From: JBGSYN01 sp964412385
GTDB lineage: Bacteria > Pseudomonadota > Alphaproteobacteria > Geminicoccales > Geminicoccaceae
Assembly: GCA_964412385.1 (NCBI GenBank)
Contig: CAYPOV010000010.1
Coordinates: 1-30,471 of the forward strand
Length of the DNA: 30,471 bases
Direction of reading: 5' to 3'
Part shown: positions 23,578-30,471 of the stretch, one piece after another
How the letters are laid out: each line of letters begins with the position of its first letter
Position numbering within the stretch: the stretch's first letter is position 1
Position numbers and translations under genes: made by a program
Notes under the pieces: model-generated
Database searches by the model: none
The model's input: only the letters and a program-made list of their open reading frames with translations
Told to the model about the DNA's origin: nothing

Positions 23578-25485
23578 ATGACAGCGGGCGAATCGAACGA
23601 TGACGGTGGGCCGAAAGAACCGCTGATAAGACAAGGTCTTAGCGAAACACCGGCGTCATTTCCTGGAAAAGCATTAATCCCGGTCAACGACAGTGTCGCT
23701 TCGCCGGGCGAAACCTTGTCATCGTCTGTCGCGTCTCGCCAAGAATTGCGGCTTCTCATTGTCGAGAACGATGAGGCAGACCGTACGATCCTAAGAGAAC
23801 TGCTTGAGCGAGCCGAATTCACAAGCTTCTCATTCGATATCGCCGCCAATGTAGACGCTGGCCTCCGCCATCTCTCCGATGGCAAACATGACGTTTGTAT
23901 CGTCAACTATGAACTACCAGGTCGCGACGGACTTGATTTGGTTCGCTTGGCGCAACGCCGCGGCTATGTCATCCCGATCATTCTGGTCAGCAATGATATG
24001 GATCCCGAAATCGACGCGGAAGCTGCAGAACTCGGTGTGTCGGATTTCATAAACAAGGAAGAGTTCGAAACCGGAAGACTTGAGCGCAGCCTACGTTTCG
24101 CGGTTGCCCGACGCGGCATTACTGATCGCATATCCAGACTTTCGCACTATGACGACCTCACCGGTCTCGCCAATCGTTCGTTGTTGACCGATCGGCTGGA
24201 GCGAGCGCTCGCTTCAGCTCGACGCCATAACAAGATGGTGGGTGTCTTGATGGTCGACCTGGACGGTTTCAAATCCATCAATGATCAATTGGGTCATTCT
24301 GCAGGTGATCATGTCCTCCAGAATGTTGCAGCAAATTTCTGCAACTGCCTACGGGAGTGTGATACGGTCGGCCGCTACAGCGGCGACGAGTTCATCATTA
24401 TCATTGAAGATCTGACAACCCAGGAAGGTGCCGCAACAGTTGCAGACAAGCTGCAAGAGGCGCTAACGCAATTGATCCACTATCAAGATGAGACGTTCGT
24501 GATGCAGGCCAGCATCGGAATCGCCCTCTACCCGCGCGATGCTGAAGGCCCCGACACCCTTCTTCAGCTGGCCGACGCCGCCATGTACCGGGCCAAGAAC
24601 GAAGGAGGAAATCGCGCTCGTTTCAGCACCCCCGAACTCGATCGCATGGTTGCTCGAGCCACGATCGCCAAATCCGAGATCAAGACCGCTTTCGAAAAGG
24701 GCGAGATCCAACTCTGTTATCGACCCCAAGTCACCCTGGCCTCGAAATCGGTGGGCATCGGTGTGGCACCCGTCTGGGTTCACCAAGACAAAGGTAAAGT
24801 ACAACAGTCCCGGCTACGCCGCCTCGTGGAGGAGGCTGGCATCCTCGAAGCGTTCACCGATTGGATGATCGAAGAGTCGTGCCAAAACCTCCGGGAGTGG
24901 CTTCGGTCCCATTATGGTCGTGTCCATATGTCACTTCCGCTGATGTCGCGACGCGCACCCTTTTGGAAACGCGCGGCGAGCCGAGCTGCGGACCGGCTGC
25001 TGCGTTCTACGCTCGAGCCTCAATGCATCGAGTTCGAACTGGACGAAACCTACCTCAAAAATGAAGTGGAGGCCGGAAACCGCACGATCTCGGCGATAAG
25101 AGAACTCGGCCTAAGGCTTGCCGTGGATAATTTCGGAGGTGGGAAAGCCCCTCCGACAATCATCCGTGACATGGAGATGTCCACAGTACGGCTCGCCGCC
25201 TCGCTCTTGCCGGACACACCTGGCTCCAACAAAGGTACACAGTTTCTTCTCTCGATGGTCAATCTGGCGAAGTCACTCGAAATGAGGGTCGTTGCCCTCG
25301 GCGTTACCTCCAACGCTCAGTTCGACATCGTCCGGCGCGCGTCCTGCGATGCCGCAGAGTGCCTGTTCAATGGCGCAGAATTTCAAACATTCGAACAATG
25401 CGTCGCCTCGCTCGATGCATCTAACGCGGGGGCCATGAGCCGCGGGGAGGCGCCCTTCAAGAGTAATCCATACACCGCGTTTTGA
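23578..25485 (+). CDS. REC-GGDEF-EAL protein with degenerate receiver and EAL domains
   Basis: This cytoplasmic protein has 635 residues from ATG 23578; a TTG at 23485 would give 666. The receiver domain (about 57-178) has Asn110 where the phosphorylated Asp should be (IVNYELPGRDG) and Asn64 in the acidic pocket; Ser138 and Lys160 are kept. The GGDEF domain (about 185-350) has SGDEF at 268-272 and an inhibitory-site RxxD (Arg259, Asp262), so diguanylate cyclase activity is plausible. The EAL domain (about 362-610) reads GVAPV instead of GVEAL, DNFG instead of DDFG, VRLA instead of LKID and ALGVTS instead of AEGVE, so phosphodiesterase activity is very unlikely. The likely role is c-di-GMP synthesis with both flanking domains serving as sensors. 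The first 45-50 residues are unstructured. Confidence 0.9.
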   Translation: MTAGESNDDGGPKEPLIRQGLSETPASFPGKALIPVNDSVASPGETLSSSVASRQELRLLIVENDEADRTILRELLERAEFTSFSFDIAANVDAGLRHLSDGKHDVCIVNYELPGRDGLDLVRLAQRRGYVIPIILVSNDMDPEIDAEAAELGVSDFINKEEFETGRLERSLRFAVARRGITDRISRLSHYDDLTGLANRSLLTDRLERALASARRHNKMVGVLMVDLDGFKSINDQLGHSAGDHVLQNVAANFCNCLRECDTVGRYSGDEFIIIIEDLTTQEGAATVADKLQEALTQLIHYQDETFVMQASIGIALYPRDAEGPDTLLQLADAAMYRAKNEGGNRARFSTPELDRMVARATIAKSEIKTAFEKGEIQLCYRPQVTLASKSVGIGVAPVWVHQDKGKVQQSRLRRLVEEAGILEAFTDWMIEESCQNLREWLRSHYGRVHMSLPLMSRRAPFWKRAASRAADRLLRSTLEPQCIEFELDETYLKNEVEAGNRTISAIRELGLRLAVDNFGGGKAPPTIIRDMEMSTVRLAASLLPDTPGSNKGTQFLLSMVNLAKSLEMRVVALGVTSNAQFDIVRRASCDAAECLFNGAEFQTFEQCVASLDASNAGAMSRGEAPFKSNPYTAF

Positions 25486-25523
25486 TGTAACACCATCGCA
25501 GCTCAATAAATCGCGAAGCAAGG

Positions 25524-26339
25524 GTGCGGCATTTGACTTGGATTTGGTTAGCTATCGGCCTGATCGCCGGGGGATACACGCTCATGGTCGGGGGACTTTG
25601 GTTTGCCCAAGACCGGATGATCTTTCCCTCTCACATGGTGTCGCCGCCCGACTATCCCCTTCCCGATGATACCGAGCGTCTGGAACTCGAGACTGACGAT
25701 GGCGCAAAAATCGTTGGAAATCTCGTGCTAGCACGAAATGGGGAGTCTCAGGGCTTGATCATCGGATTTCCGGGAAATGCCTGGCAAGCTGATGACTTTA
25801 CCGTCTTTTTGAGCGTTCGAATCTTAGACTACGATATCGCTGTGTTTCACTATCGTGGGTACCAGCCAAGTACCGGCCGTCCGAGCCAAAAGGCGCTATT
25901 CTCGGATGCTCTTCTCATCCACGATACTCTTCAGTCGAAAATCCGGCCAGCACGAACGGTGACGGTTGGGACGAGCATTGGAAGCGGCGTCGCCGCCTTT
26001 GTTGCCAAGCAACGGCAGCTCGACGGTATCGTCTTGGTGACACCATTCGATTCTATCGCCGAGATTGCCAAGGAACGCTTCCCCTGGGCCCCTGTGCGCT
26101 CACTCATTCGCCATCCATTCCCGAGTGCGAAATATCTGGACGGTCTCGATATCCCATCCGCTGTGATCATCGCCGGTGAGGATGAATTGGTTTCCGAAGA
26201 GCGCTCACGAGCGCTCGTGGACAAACTAACCAATCCGGTTTTCGAGATAACTGTTCCCGGACAAACTCATGCCGGTATTTATCACAGCGAGGCCATTGAT
26301 CATCTGTTGCCAAAAGCGGTGGCCGCCCTCGACGGCTAA
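25524..26339 (+). CDS. Membrane-anchored alpha/beta hydrolase
   Basis: This 271-residue serine hydrolase has an N-terminal membrane helix (about 5-27) and an alpha/beta-hydrolase domain. The nucleophile is Ser151 in GTSIGSG, with Asp220 in AGEDELV and His249 in GQTHAG as the triad. The strands GLIIGFPGN (77-85) and FHYRGYQPS (108-116) are typical of the BEM46/FrsA-like group. The substrate is unknown. GTG 25524 is the start, with no clear ribosome site. It follows the GGDEF gene by 38 bp and precedes the TPR gene by about 50 bp, so it may be co-transcribed with one or both. Confidence 0.85.
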   Translation: MRHLTWIWLAIGLIAGGYTLMVGGLWFAQDRMIFPSHMVSPPDYPLPDDTERLELETDDGAKIVGNLVLARNGESQGLIIGFPGNAWQADDFTVFLSVRILDYDIAVFHYRGYQPSTGRPSQKALFSDALLIHDTLQSKIRPARTVTVGTSIGSGVAAFVAKQRQLDGIVLVTPFDSIAEIAKERFPWAPVRSLIRHPFPSAKYLDGLDIPSAVIIAGEDELVSEERSRALVDKLTNPVFEITVPGQTHAGIYHSEAIDHLLPKAVAALDG

Positions 26340-26388
26340 GTTTGACACTCCAAATCAATATCCACGCACAATCACGGAGTGGCCAATC

Positions 26389-26937
26389 GTGCGCCTCATG
26401 CTCGTCGTTCTTGCTTGTGTTTTGTTTGTGCTCGAAGAGGCCAAAACAGATCAGACGGATCCCCGTCTCGATACGCTCTTCGCAGCACTCGAAGGCGCTT
26501 CAAATACAGCGGACGCCCGCCTGATTGAACAGAGAATCTGGAACGTCTGGGCCGAAATCGATGACCCGGATAGCGCCTTGCTTCTCGAACAAGGCAATGC
26601 GGCAATGGCAAGCAGGCTCTACGATGTTGCGATGACACGCTATGACGAGCTGATCGAGCGCGAGCCTGCCTTCGCCGAGGCCTGGAACCGCCGTGCTACA
26701 CTCCACTTTATCCGAGGTGACTTCAGGGCTTCGGTTCTGGACATCCAAAAAACGCTTGATTTGGAACCGCGCCACTTCGGAGCCCTCTCTGGACTTGGCT
26801 TGATCTACATGTCACTTGAGGAGAACGAGGCAGCAATTAGAAGCTTTGAAGCGGCATTGGACATTTACCCATTCATGTCGGGACCCCGGGCAAATATCGA
26901 ACGCCTAAAGGGTGAGATTGAAGGCAGTCGCACGTGA
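26389..26937 (+). CDS. Exported TPR protein
   Basis: This 182-residue protein has a short hydrophobic N-terminus (LMLVVLACVLFVL), then an ordered region with LFAALEGASNTADARLIEQ and at least three TPR-like helix pairs from about 65 to 170 (YDELIEREPAFAEAWNRRA, then FRASVLDIQKTLDLEPRHF, then AAIRSFEAALDIYP). Such proteins are widespread in alphaproteobacteria and act as periplasmic or membrane scaffolds; no partner is evident here. The frame extends to 26269 inside the hydrolase gene, but GGAG (26376-26379) lies 9 nt before GTG 26389. The Cys in the leader is followed by more hydrophobic residues, so I do not call a lipoprotein. Confidence 0.82.
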   Translation: MRLMLVVLACVLFVLEEAKTDQTDPRLDTLFAALEGASNTADARLIEQRIWNVWAEIDDPDSALLLEQGNAAMASRLYDVAMTRYDELIEREPAFAEAWNRRATLHFIRGDFRASVLDIQKTLDLEPRHFGALSGLGLIYMSLEENEAAIRSFEAALDIYPFMSGPRANIERLKGEIEGSRT

Positions 26938-26995
26938 TGCAAGACAGCCATCGCGGAATCGCAAACAACCTATTCGAGTAAGGCATCGTCATATC

Positions 26996-27036
26996 TATCG
27001 ACTCGATATATGACGAAATGATATATATCGGATCGA
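26996..27036. promoter_or_regulatory. Candidate PadR operator: nested palindromes with ATCGA/CGATATAT half-sites
   Basis: In the 129 bp upstream of the PadR gene, TATCGACTCGATA (26996-27008) is a perfect palindrome. It overlaps a second inverted repeat, CGATATAT (27004-27011) and ATATATCG (27023-27030), with an 11-bp spacer. A further ATCGA follows at 27032. PadR proteins commonly bind AT-rich dyads in their own promoter, so autoregulation of this operon is the natural inference. A -35/-10 pair could not be placed with confidence. Confidence 0.6.
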
Positions 27037-27066
27037 AATAGTCACGCATGTTAGGCCTTCTGTTCG

Positions 27067-27678
27067 ATGGATGTGAAAACCTTGTGTCTCGGTGCGCTCT
27101 CCGAACGCCCGATGACTGGCTACGAAATCAAAAAACAATTCGAAGCTGCGTTCCGGCATTTCTTTTTGGCCGGCTATGGCTCGATTTATCCGTCATTGGC
27201 ACAGCTTGCCAAAGAGGGTTTTGTCTCCGCAACCGAGGTTGAACAAGACAGTCGGCCGGACAAGAAAATCTACTCCATCACTGAGCTTGGCCGCGACCGG
27301 TTACGTGATGAACTCCTGGAAACAGAACCCCGACATCGCGTCCGCTCGGAGTTTCTTGTCATGATGTATTTCGCGCACCTCATGCCGGCAGGCCGCGTGA
27401 CGGACGTCATGGAGGAGATGATCGGCAAATGGGAAAAGGTCCTCCTCGAAGACATCGAAGCGTTTGAAAACGAATACGGCTCCGGGGATCCGGAAAATCT
27501 CACACCTGGGCAAAGATTTGCCTGCGGATATGGCCGGGCAGTTTTGACGGCGGCATTGGCCTACACCAAAAGGCAAAAAAGCCAGCTGCTTCGCAAAATC
27601 GATGAGGAAGCCGAATTACCAGATAGCCAGCTTCAATCGAGCGATTCCCCTATTGCTTTGACCATGGCGGGAGAATGA
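27067..27678 (+). CDS. PadR-family transcriptional regulator
   Basis: This 203-residue regulator has an N-terminal winged helix (about 1-80): DVKTLCLGALSERPMTGYEIKK, then GSIYPSLAQLAKEGFV and the wing KKIYSITELGR, all typical of PadR. The C-terminal part (about 90-180) is a helical dimerisation and ligand region. PadR proteins usually repress and are released by small aromatic or lipophilic ligands, often controlling efflux or detoxification genes. ATG 27067 gives the standard beginning. It is followed after one base by the RND adaptor gene and lies next to a palindromic operator candidate, so it most likely controls its own efflux operon. Confidence 0.92.
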   Translation: MDVKTLCLGALSERPMTGYEIKKQFEAAFRHFFLAGYGSIYPSLAQLAKEGFVSATEVEQDSRPDKKIYSITELGRDRLRDELLETEPRHRVRSEFLVMMYFAHLMPAGRVTDVMEEMIGKWEKVLLEDIEAFENEYGSGDPENLTPGQRFACGYGRAVLTAALAYTKRQKSQLLRKIDEEAELPDSQLQSSDSPIALTMAGE

Positions 27679-27679
27679 C

Positions 27680-28819
27680 ATGAGATCGTCACTCGTCATT
27701 GCCGGAGCCATCGCACTCGGCTTGGGCGCCTGGCTGGCTTCCCCTTATATCGACCTCGAGCGGCTCGGGCTGAAGAATCGTGCCGGGGCTGAAGATACGG
27801 TTGAAAATGCGCAGCCACAAACGGTGTCGCCACCAGCAAAGCGGCTGACGTCAGTTCGCGTGCAAACACTTACCGCGGAGCCCGTCACAAGAGAAATCGT
27901 GATCGATGGTTATACCGAGCCGGACCGGGTCGTTGAACTCAAGGCGCAGGTCACAGGCTCGGTTGAAGCCGTTCCGGTTCGGCGCGGCAGCCGTGTCGAG
28001 ACTGATGATGTCGTTGTTCAACTCGATCCGCGGGATCGCGAAGCCAAGATAAAGTGGGCGAGAGCACATGTCGAACAGCGTCAAATCGAGCGTACCGCAT
28101 CCCAGAGGCTTGGCGAAAAAGGTTTCCAGGCAGAGACGCGTGTAGCCGAATCCGAAGCGCTCTACGAGCAGGCCATTGCTGAACTCGAACGTGCCCGTAT
28201 CGAACTCGACGATACGGCAATCCGTGCACCCTTTGAGGGGATCTTCGAAGAGCGATATGTCGAGGTCGGCGACTATTTGGATATCGGCGATCCAGTTGCT
28301 CAAATTATCGATAATGATCCGCTGGTCGTCATCGCTGACGTTCCGGAGACAACAGCTGGTCATGTCCACGAAGGCATGACCGGACACATTCGGTTGGTTT
28401 CGGGGCTCGAACTCGAAGGACGCGTTGGTTACGTCGCAGCCCACGCGACTGATACAACGCGCACATTTCGCATCGAACTCGACGTCGACAATCCGGAAGG
28501 CAAGTTCCCGGCAGGCGTGAGCGCCTCCGTCACCCTCAAGCTCGGCGATGTGCAGGCGCACAAGGTCAGTAGCGGTCTCTTGGTGTTGGACGACCAGGGG
28601 CGGCTGGGTATCAAAGCTGTAGACGGCAACGACATCGTCCGTTTCCACCCGGTCAATATCGTTCGAACTGAAGCAGATTCAGTCTGGCTCCAGGGGTTGC
28701 CGGAAACTCTCCGAATCATCACCGTCGGCCAAGGGTTTGTCGCAGACGGCCAGCACGTCGAGACCGTCGATGCAACTGCGGAAGCGCCTGTCGCCCAAGC
28801 CAATGAAAGCGCCGCCTAA
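27680..28819 (+). CDS. RND efflux periplasmic adaptor (membrane fusion protein)
   Basis: This 379-residue adaptor links an inner-membrane RND pump to an outer-membrane channel. It has an N-terminal anchor or signal (about 3-22), a lipoyl-like half (VELKAQVTGSVEAVPVRRGSRV, about 85-106), a helical hairpin (about 115-170), the return IRAPFEGIFEERYVEVGDYL, and a beta-barrel from about 200. No lipobox Cys is present. It is one base downstream of the PadR stop, and its TAA overlaps the ATG of the pump gene (TAATG), so the three genes form one operon. The drug or compound exported is unknown, and no outer-membrane channel gene is seen before the window ends. Confidence 0.92.
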   Translation: MRSSLVIAGAIALGLGAWLASPYIDLERLGLKNRAGAEDTVENAQPQTVSPPAKRLTSVRVQTLTAEPVTREIVIDGYTEPDRVVELKAQVTGSVEAVPVRRGSRVETDDVVVQLDPRDREAKIKWARAHVEQRQIERTASQRLGEKGFQAETRVAESEALYEQAIAELERARIELDDTAIRAPFEGIFEERYVEVGDYLDIGDPVAQIIDNDPLVVIADVPETTAGHVHEGMTGHIRLVSGLELEGRVGYVAAHATDTTRTFRIELDVDNPEGKFPAGVSASVTLKLGDVQAHKVSSGLLVLDDQGRLGIKAVDGNDIVRFHPVNIVRTEADSVWLQGLPETLRIITVGQGFVADGQHVETVDATAEAPVAQANESAA

Positions 28820-30471
28820 TGAGAAGCCTGATCGAAGCTTCGTTCGCGCGGTCCCGAACCGTGCTCCTGGGGCTTTTGCTTTTGGTCGTTGCCGGCGTGA
28901 CAGTATACCGGACGATTCCTACTGAGGCGGAACCAGATATCCAGATTCCGATCGTCTACGTCTCAATGAGCCATGAAGGCATCTCGCCCGAAGACGCCGA
29001 AAGGCTTTTGGTGCGGCCCATGGAGCAGGAGCTTCAAGGGCTCGAAGGCGTGAAGGAAATGAGTTCCGTCGCCAATGAGGGGCATGCCTCGGTCACGCTC
29101 GAGTTCGAAGCGGGTGTCGACATCGACGAAGCCATGAACGACGTTCGTGAGAAGGTCGATACTGCCAAATCGGAACTGCCCGATGAGAGCGATGAGCCTA
29201 CCGTGAATGAGGTTAATCTGGCTCTCTTTCCCGTACTCGTGGTCACCATGAGCGGCGAGATGCCAGAACGGGCATTGCTTAGGCTCGCGCGCGATCTGCA
29301 AGATCGCCTCGAGGCTCTTTCCAATGTGCTGGAAGTCGACATTGCGGGCGACCGCGAAGAGGTCTTGGAGGTAATTGTCGATCCGTTGCTTGTGAAGTCG
29401 TACGGACTTGAGCTTGAAGAACTTCTGAACATCGTCGGACGCAACAACCGCCTGGTCGCTGCGGGGGCGCTCGACAGTGGACAGGGGCGGTTTTCCGTCA
29501 AGGTTCCGGGTGTCTTTGAAGACGCCGAGGACATTCTCAATCTACCGCTGAAGATCGATGGCGACACGGTTGTCCGCTTTCGCGATATCGCCTCGCTACG
29601 GCGCACATTCAAAGATCCCCAAGGTTTCGCCTGGGTCGATGGCCGACCTGCATTGGCCCTTGAAGTGTCGAAACGCATCGGCGCCAATATCATCGAGACG
29701 ATCGAGCAGGTGAAGGCAGTCGTCTATCAGGAGAGCGAACGCTGGCCCGAGACGGTGGAGTTCGGGTTCAGTCAGGACAAATCGGACGACATCCGTTCGA
29801 TGCTCAAAGATCTGCAGAACAACGTGCTCTCAGCCGTATTGTTGGTGATGATTGTCGTCGTCGCGGCACTTGGTCTGCGTACTGCCTGCCTTGTGGGTTT
29901 TGCCGTGCCCGGGTCGTTTCTAACAGGCATTCTCGTGCTCGGACTCGCCGGGCTGACGGTCAATATCGTAGTTCTGTTCGGTCTCATTTTGGCTGTCGGC
30001 ATGTTGGTCGATGGTGCCATCGTCGTCACCGAGCTTGCTGACCGTAAGATGGCCGAAGGCATGGACCGCCGCGAAGCATACAAACTCGCGGCGCAGCGTA
30101 TGTCATGGCCGATTACCGCCTCCACCGCGACCACGCTTGCGGCCTTTCTGCCACTGGTGTTCTGGCCGGGTATCGTTGGCGAGTTCATGAAATATCTGCC
30201 CATCACCTTGCTCGCGACGCTTACAGCTTCGCTGTTGATGGCATTGATCTTCATCCCCAATCTCGGCGCTATCTTCGGCAAGGCAGAGGCTGGCAATCCC
30301 GCAACCATGAAGGCGCTGTCGGTCGCAGAAGGAGGGGATCTTCGGTCGCTTCCCGGCCTGACCGGCACCTATGTCCGCACGCTATCCGCATTGATCGCTC
30401 GTCCGTGGCGCGTTTGGTGCGTGTTGTTCGGTGCGATCGTCATCGCGATTGGTATGTGCAAGGCTTATGGC
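28819..30471 (+). CDS. RND efflux transporter, N-terminal part (runs off the window)
   Basis: This is a proton-driven inner-membrane pump of the AcrB/HAE type; 551 residues are present of a usual total near 1030. The N-terminal helix (LLGLLLLVVAGVTVY), the porter-domain segment ISPEDAERLLVRPMEQEL and the helices from about residue 335 on are visible. In the fourth-helix proton relay the motif is LVDGAIVV: Asp398 is kept, but the neighbouring position, a second Asp in AcrB, is Gly399. The ATG at 28819 overlaps the adaptor stop. The remainder, including the second periplasmic half, is beyond the window. Confidence 0.93.
   Translation, partial: MRSLIEASFARSRTVLLGLLLLVVAGVTVYRTIPTEAEPDIQIPIVYVSMSHEGISPEDAERLLVRPMEQELQGLEGVKEMSSVANEGHASVTLEFEAGVDIDEAMNDVREKVDTAKSELPDESDEPTVNEVNLALFPVLVVTMSGEMPERALLRLARDLQDRLEALSNVLEVDIAGDREEVLEVIVDPLLVKSYGLELEELLNIVGRNNRLVAAGALDSGQGRFSVKVPGVFEDAEDILNLPLKIDGDTVVRFRDIASLRRTFKDPQGFAWVDGRPALALEVSKRIGANIIETIEQVKAVVYQESERWPETVEFGFSQDKSDDIRSMLKDLQNNVLSAVLLVMIVVVAALGLRTACLVGFAVPGSFLTGILVLGLAGLTVNIVVLFGLILAVGMLVDGAIVVTELADRKMAEGMDRREAYKLAAQRMSWPITASTATTLAAFLPLVFWPGIVGEFMKYLPITLLATLTASLLMALIFIPNLGAIFGKAEAGNPATMKALSVAEGGDLRSLPGLTGTYVRTLSALIARPWRVWCVLFGAIVIAIGMCKAYG

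Noticed and set aside
26389..26430. Lipoprotein signal in the TPR protein
   Set aside because: A Leu-Ala-Cys occurs in the leader, but the hydrophobic run continues past the Cys, which does not fit a processed lipobox.

Overview
The window reads as chromosomal DNA of an alphaproteobacterium. The F0 ATP synthase genes run in the alphaproteobacterial order atpI-atpB-atpE-atpF'-atpF, with two different b-type subunits. Also typical are the dciA-dsbA-smc run divergent from mutY, and the block in which an LppC/LpoA-type lipoprotein is divergent from rsmI-yraN. Most coding DNA is GC-rich with many GTG and TTG starts. The species cannot be named from the sequence. I saw no rRNA, tRNA, CRISPR array, transposase or integrase.

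Layout. 1-279 is the 3' end of an unrecognised gene. 404-1159 (-) is mtnN (MTA/SAH nucleosidase). 1313-3612 (+) is a tight three-gene unit: VOC/glyoxalase-like protein, GNAT acetyltransferase and nitrilase-family amidohydrolase. 3609-9822 (-) holds two large, cysteine-free, probably exported proteins. One combines an S1B/V8-like serine protease, RTX-like repeats, VWA and Calx-beta; the other combines Calx-beta and VWD. A 117-residue module occurs once in the first and twice in the second. This is the most accessory part of the window and is followed by about 700 bp of gene-poor DNA. 10540-11284 carries a zincin-like metallopeptidase (-) and phhB (+).

11281-19840 is one long minus-strand block: dciA, a DsbA-type thiol oxidoreductase, smc, atpI, atpB, atpE, atpF', atpF and a GNAT gene. 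mutY diverges from it, with start codons that overlap in a shared CATG. Then come yraN and rsmI (-), the LppC-type lipoprotein (+), a REC-GGDEF-EAL protein with degenerate REC and EAL domains, an alpha/beta hydrolase and a TPR protein. The right end is a PadR regulator with a palindromic operator candidate, an RND membrane-fusion protein and an RND pump that runs off the window.

How the genes fit together. The housekeeping block covers replication and segregation (DciA, Smc), repair (MutY), rRNA methylation (RsmI), periplasmic thiol chemistry and ATP synthesis. The PadR-MFP-RND genes look like a self-regulated efflux operon. The two exported proteins look like partners, because their C-terminal modules resemble each other more than the tandem copies within one protein do.
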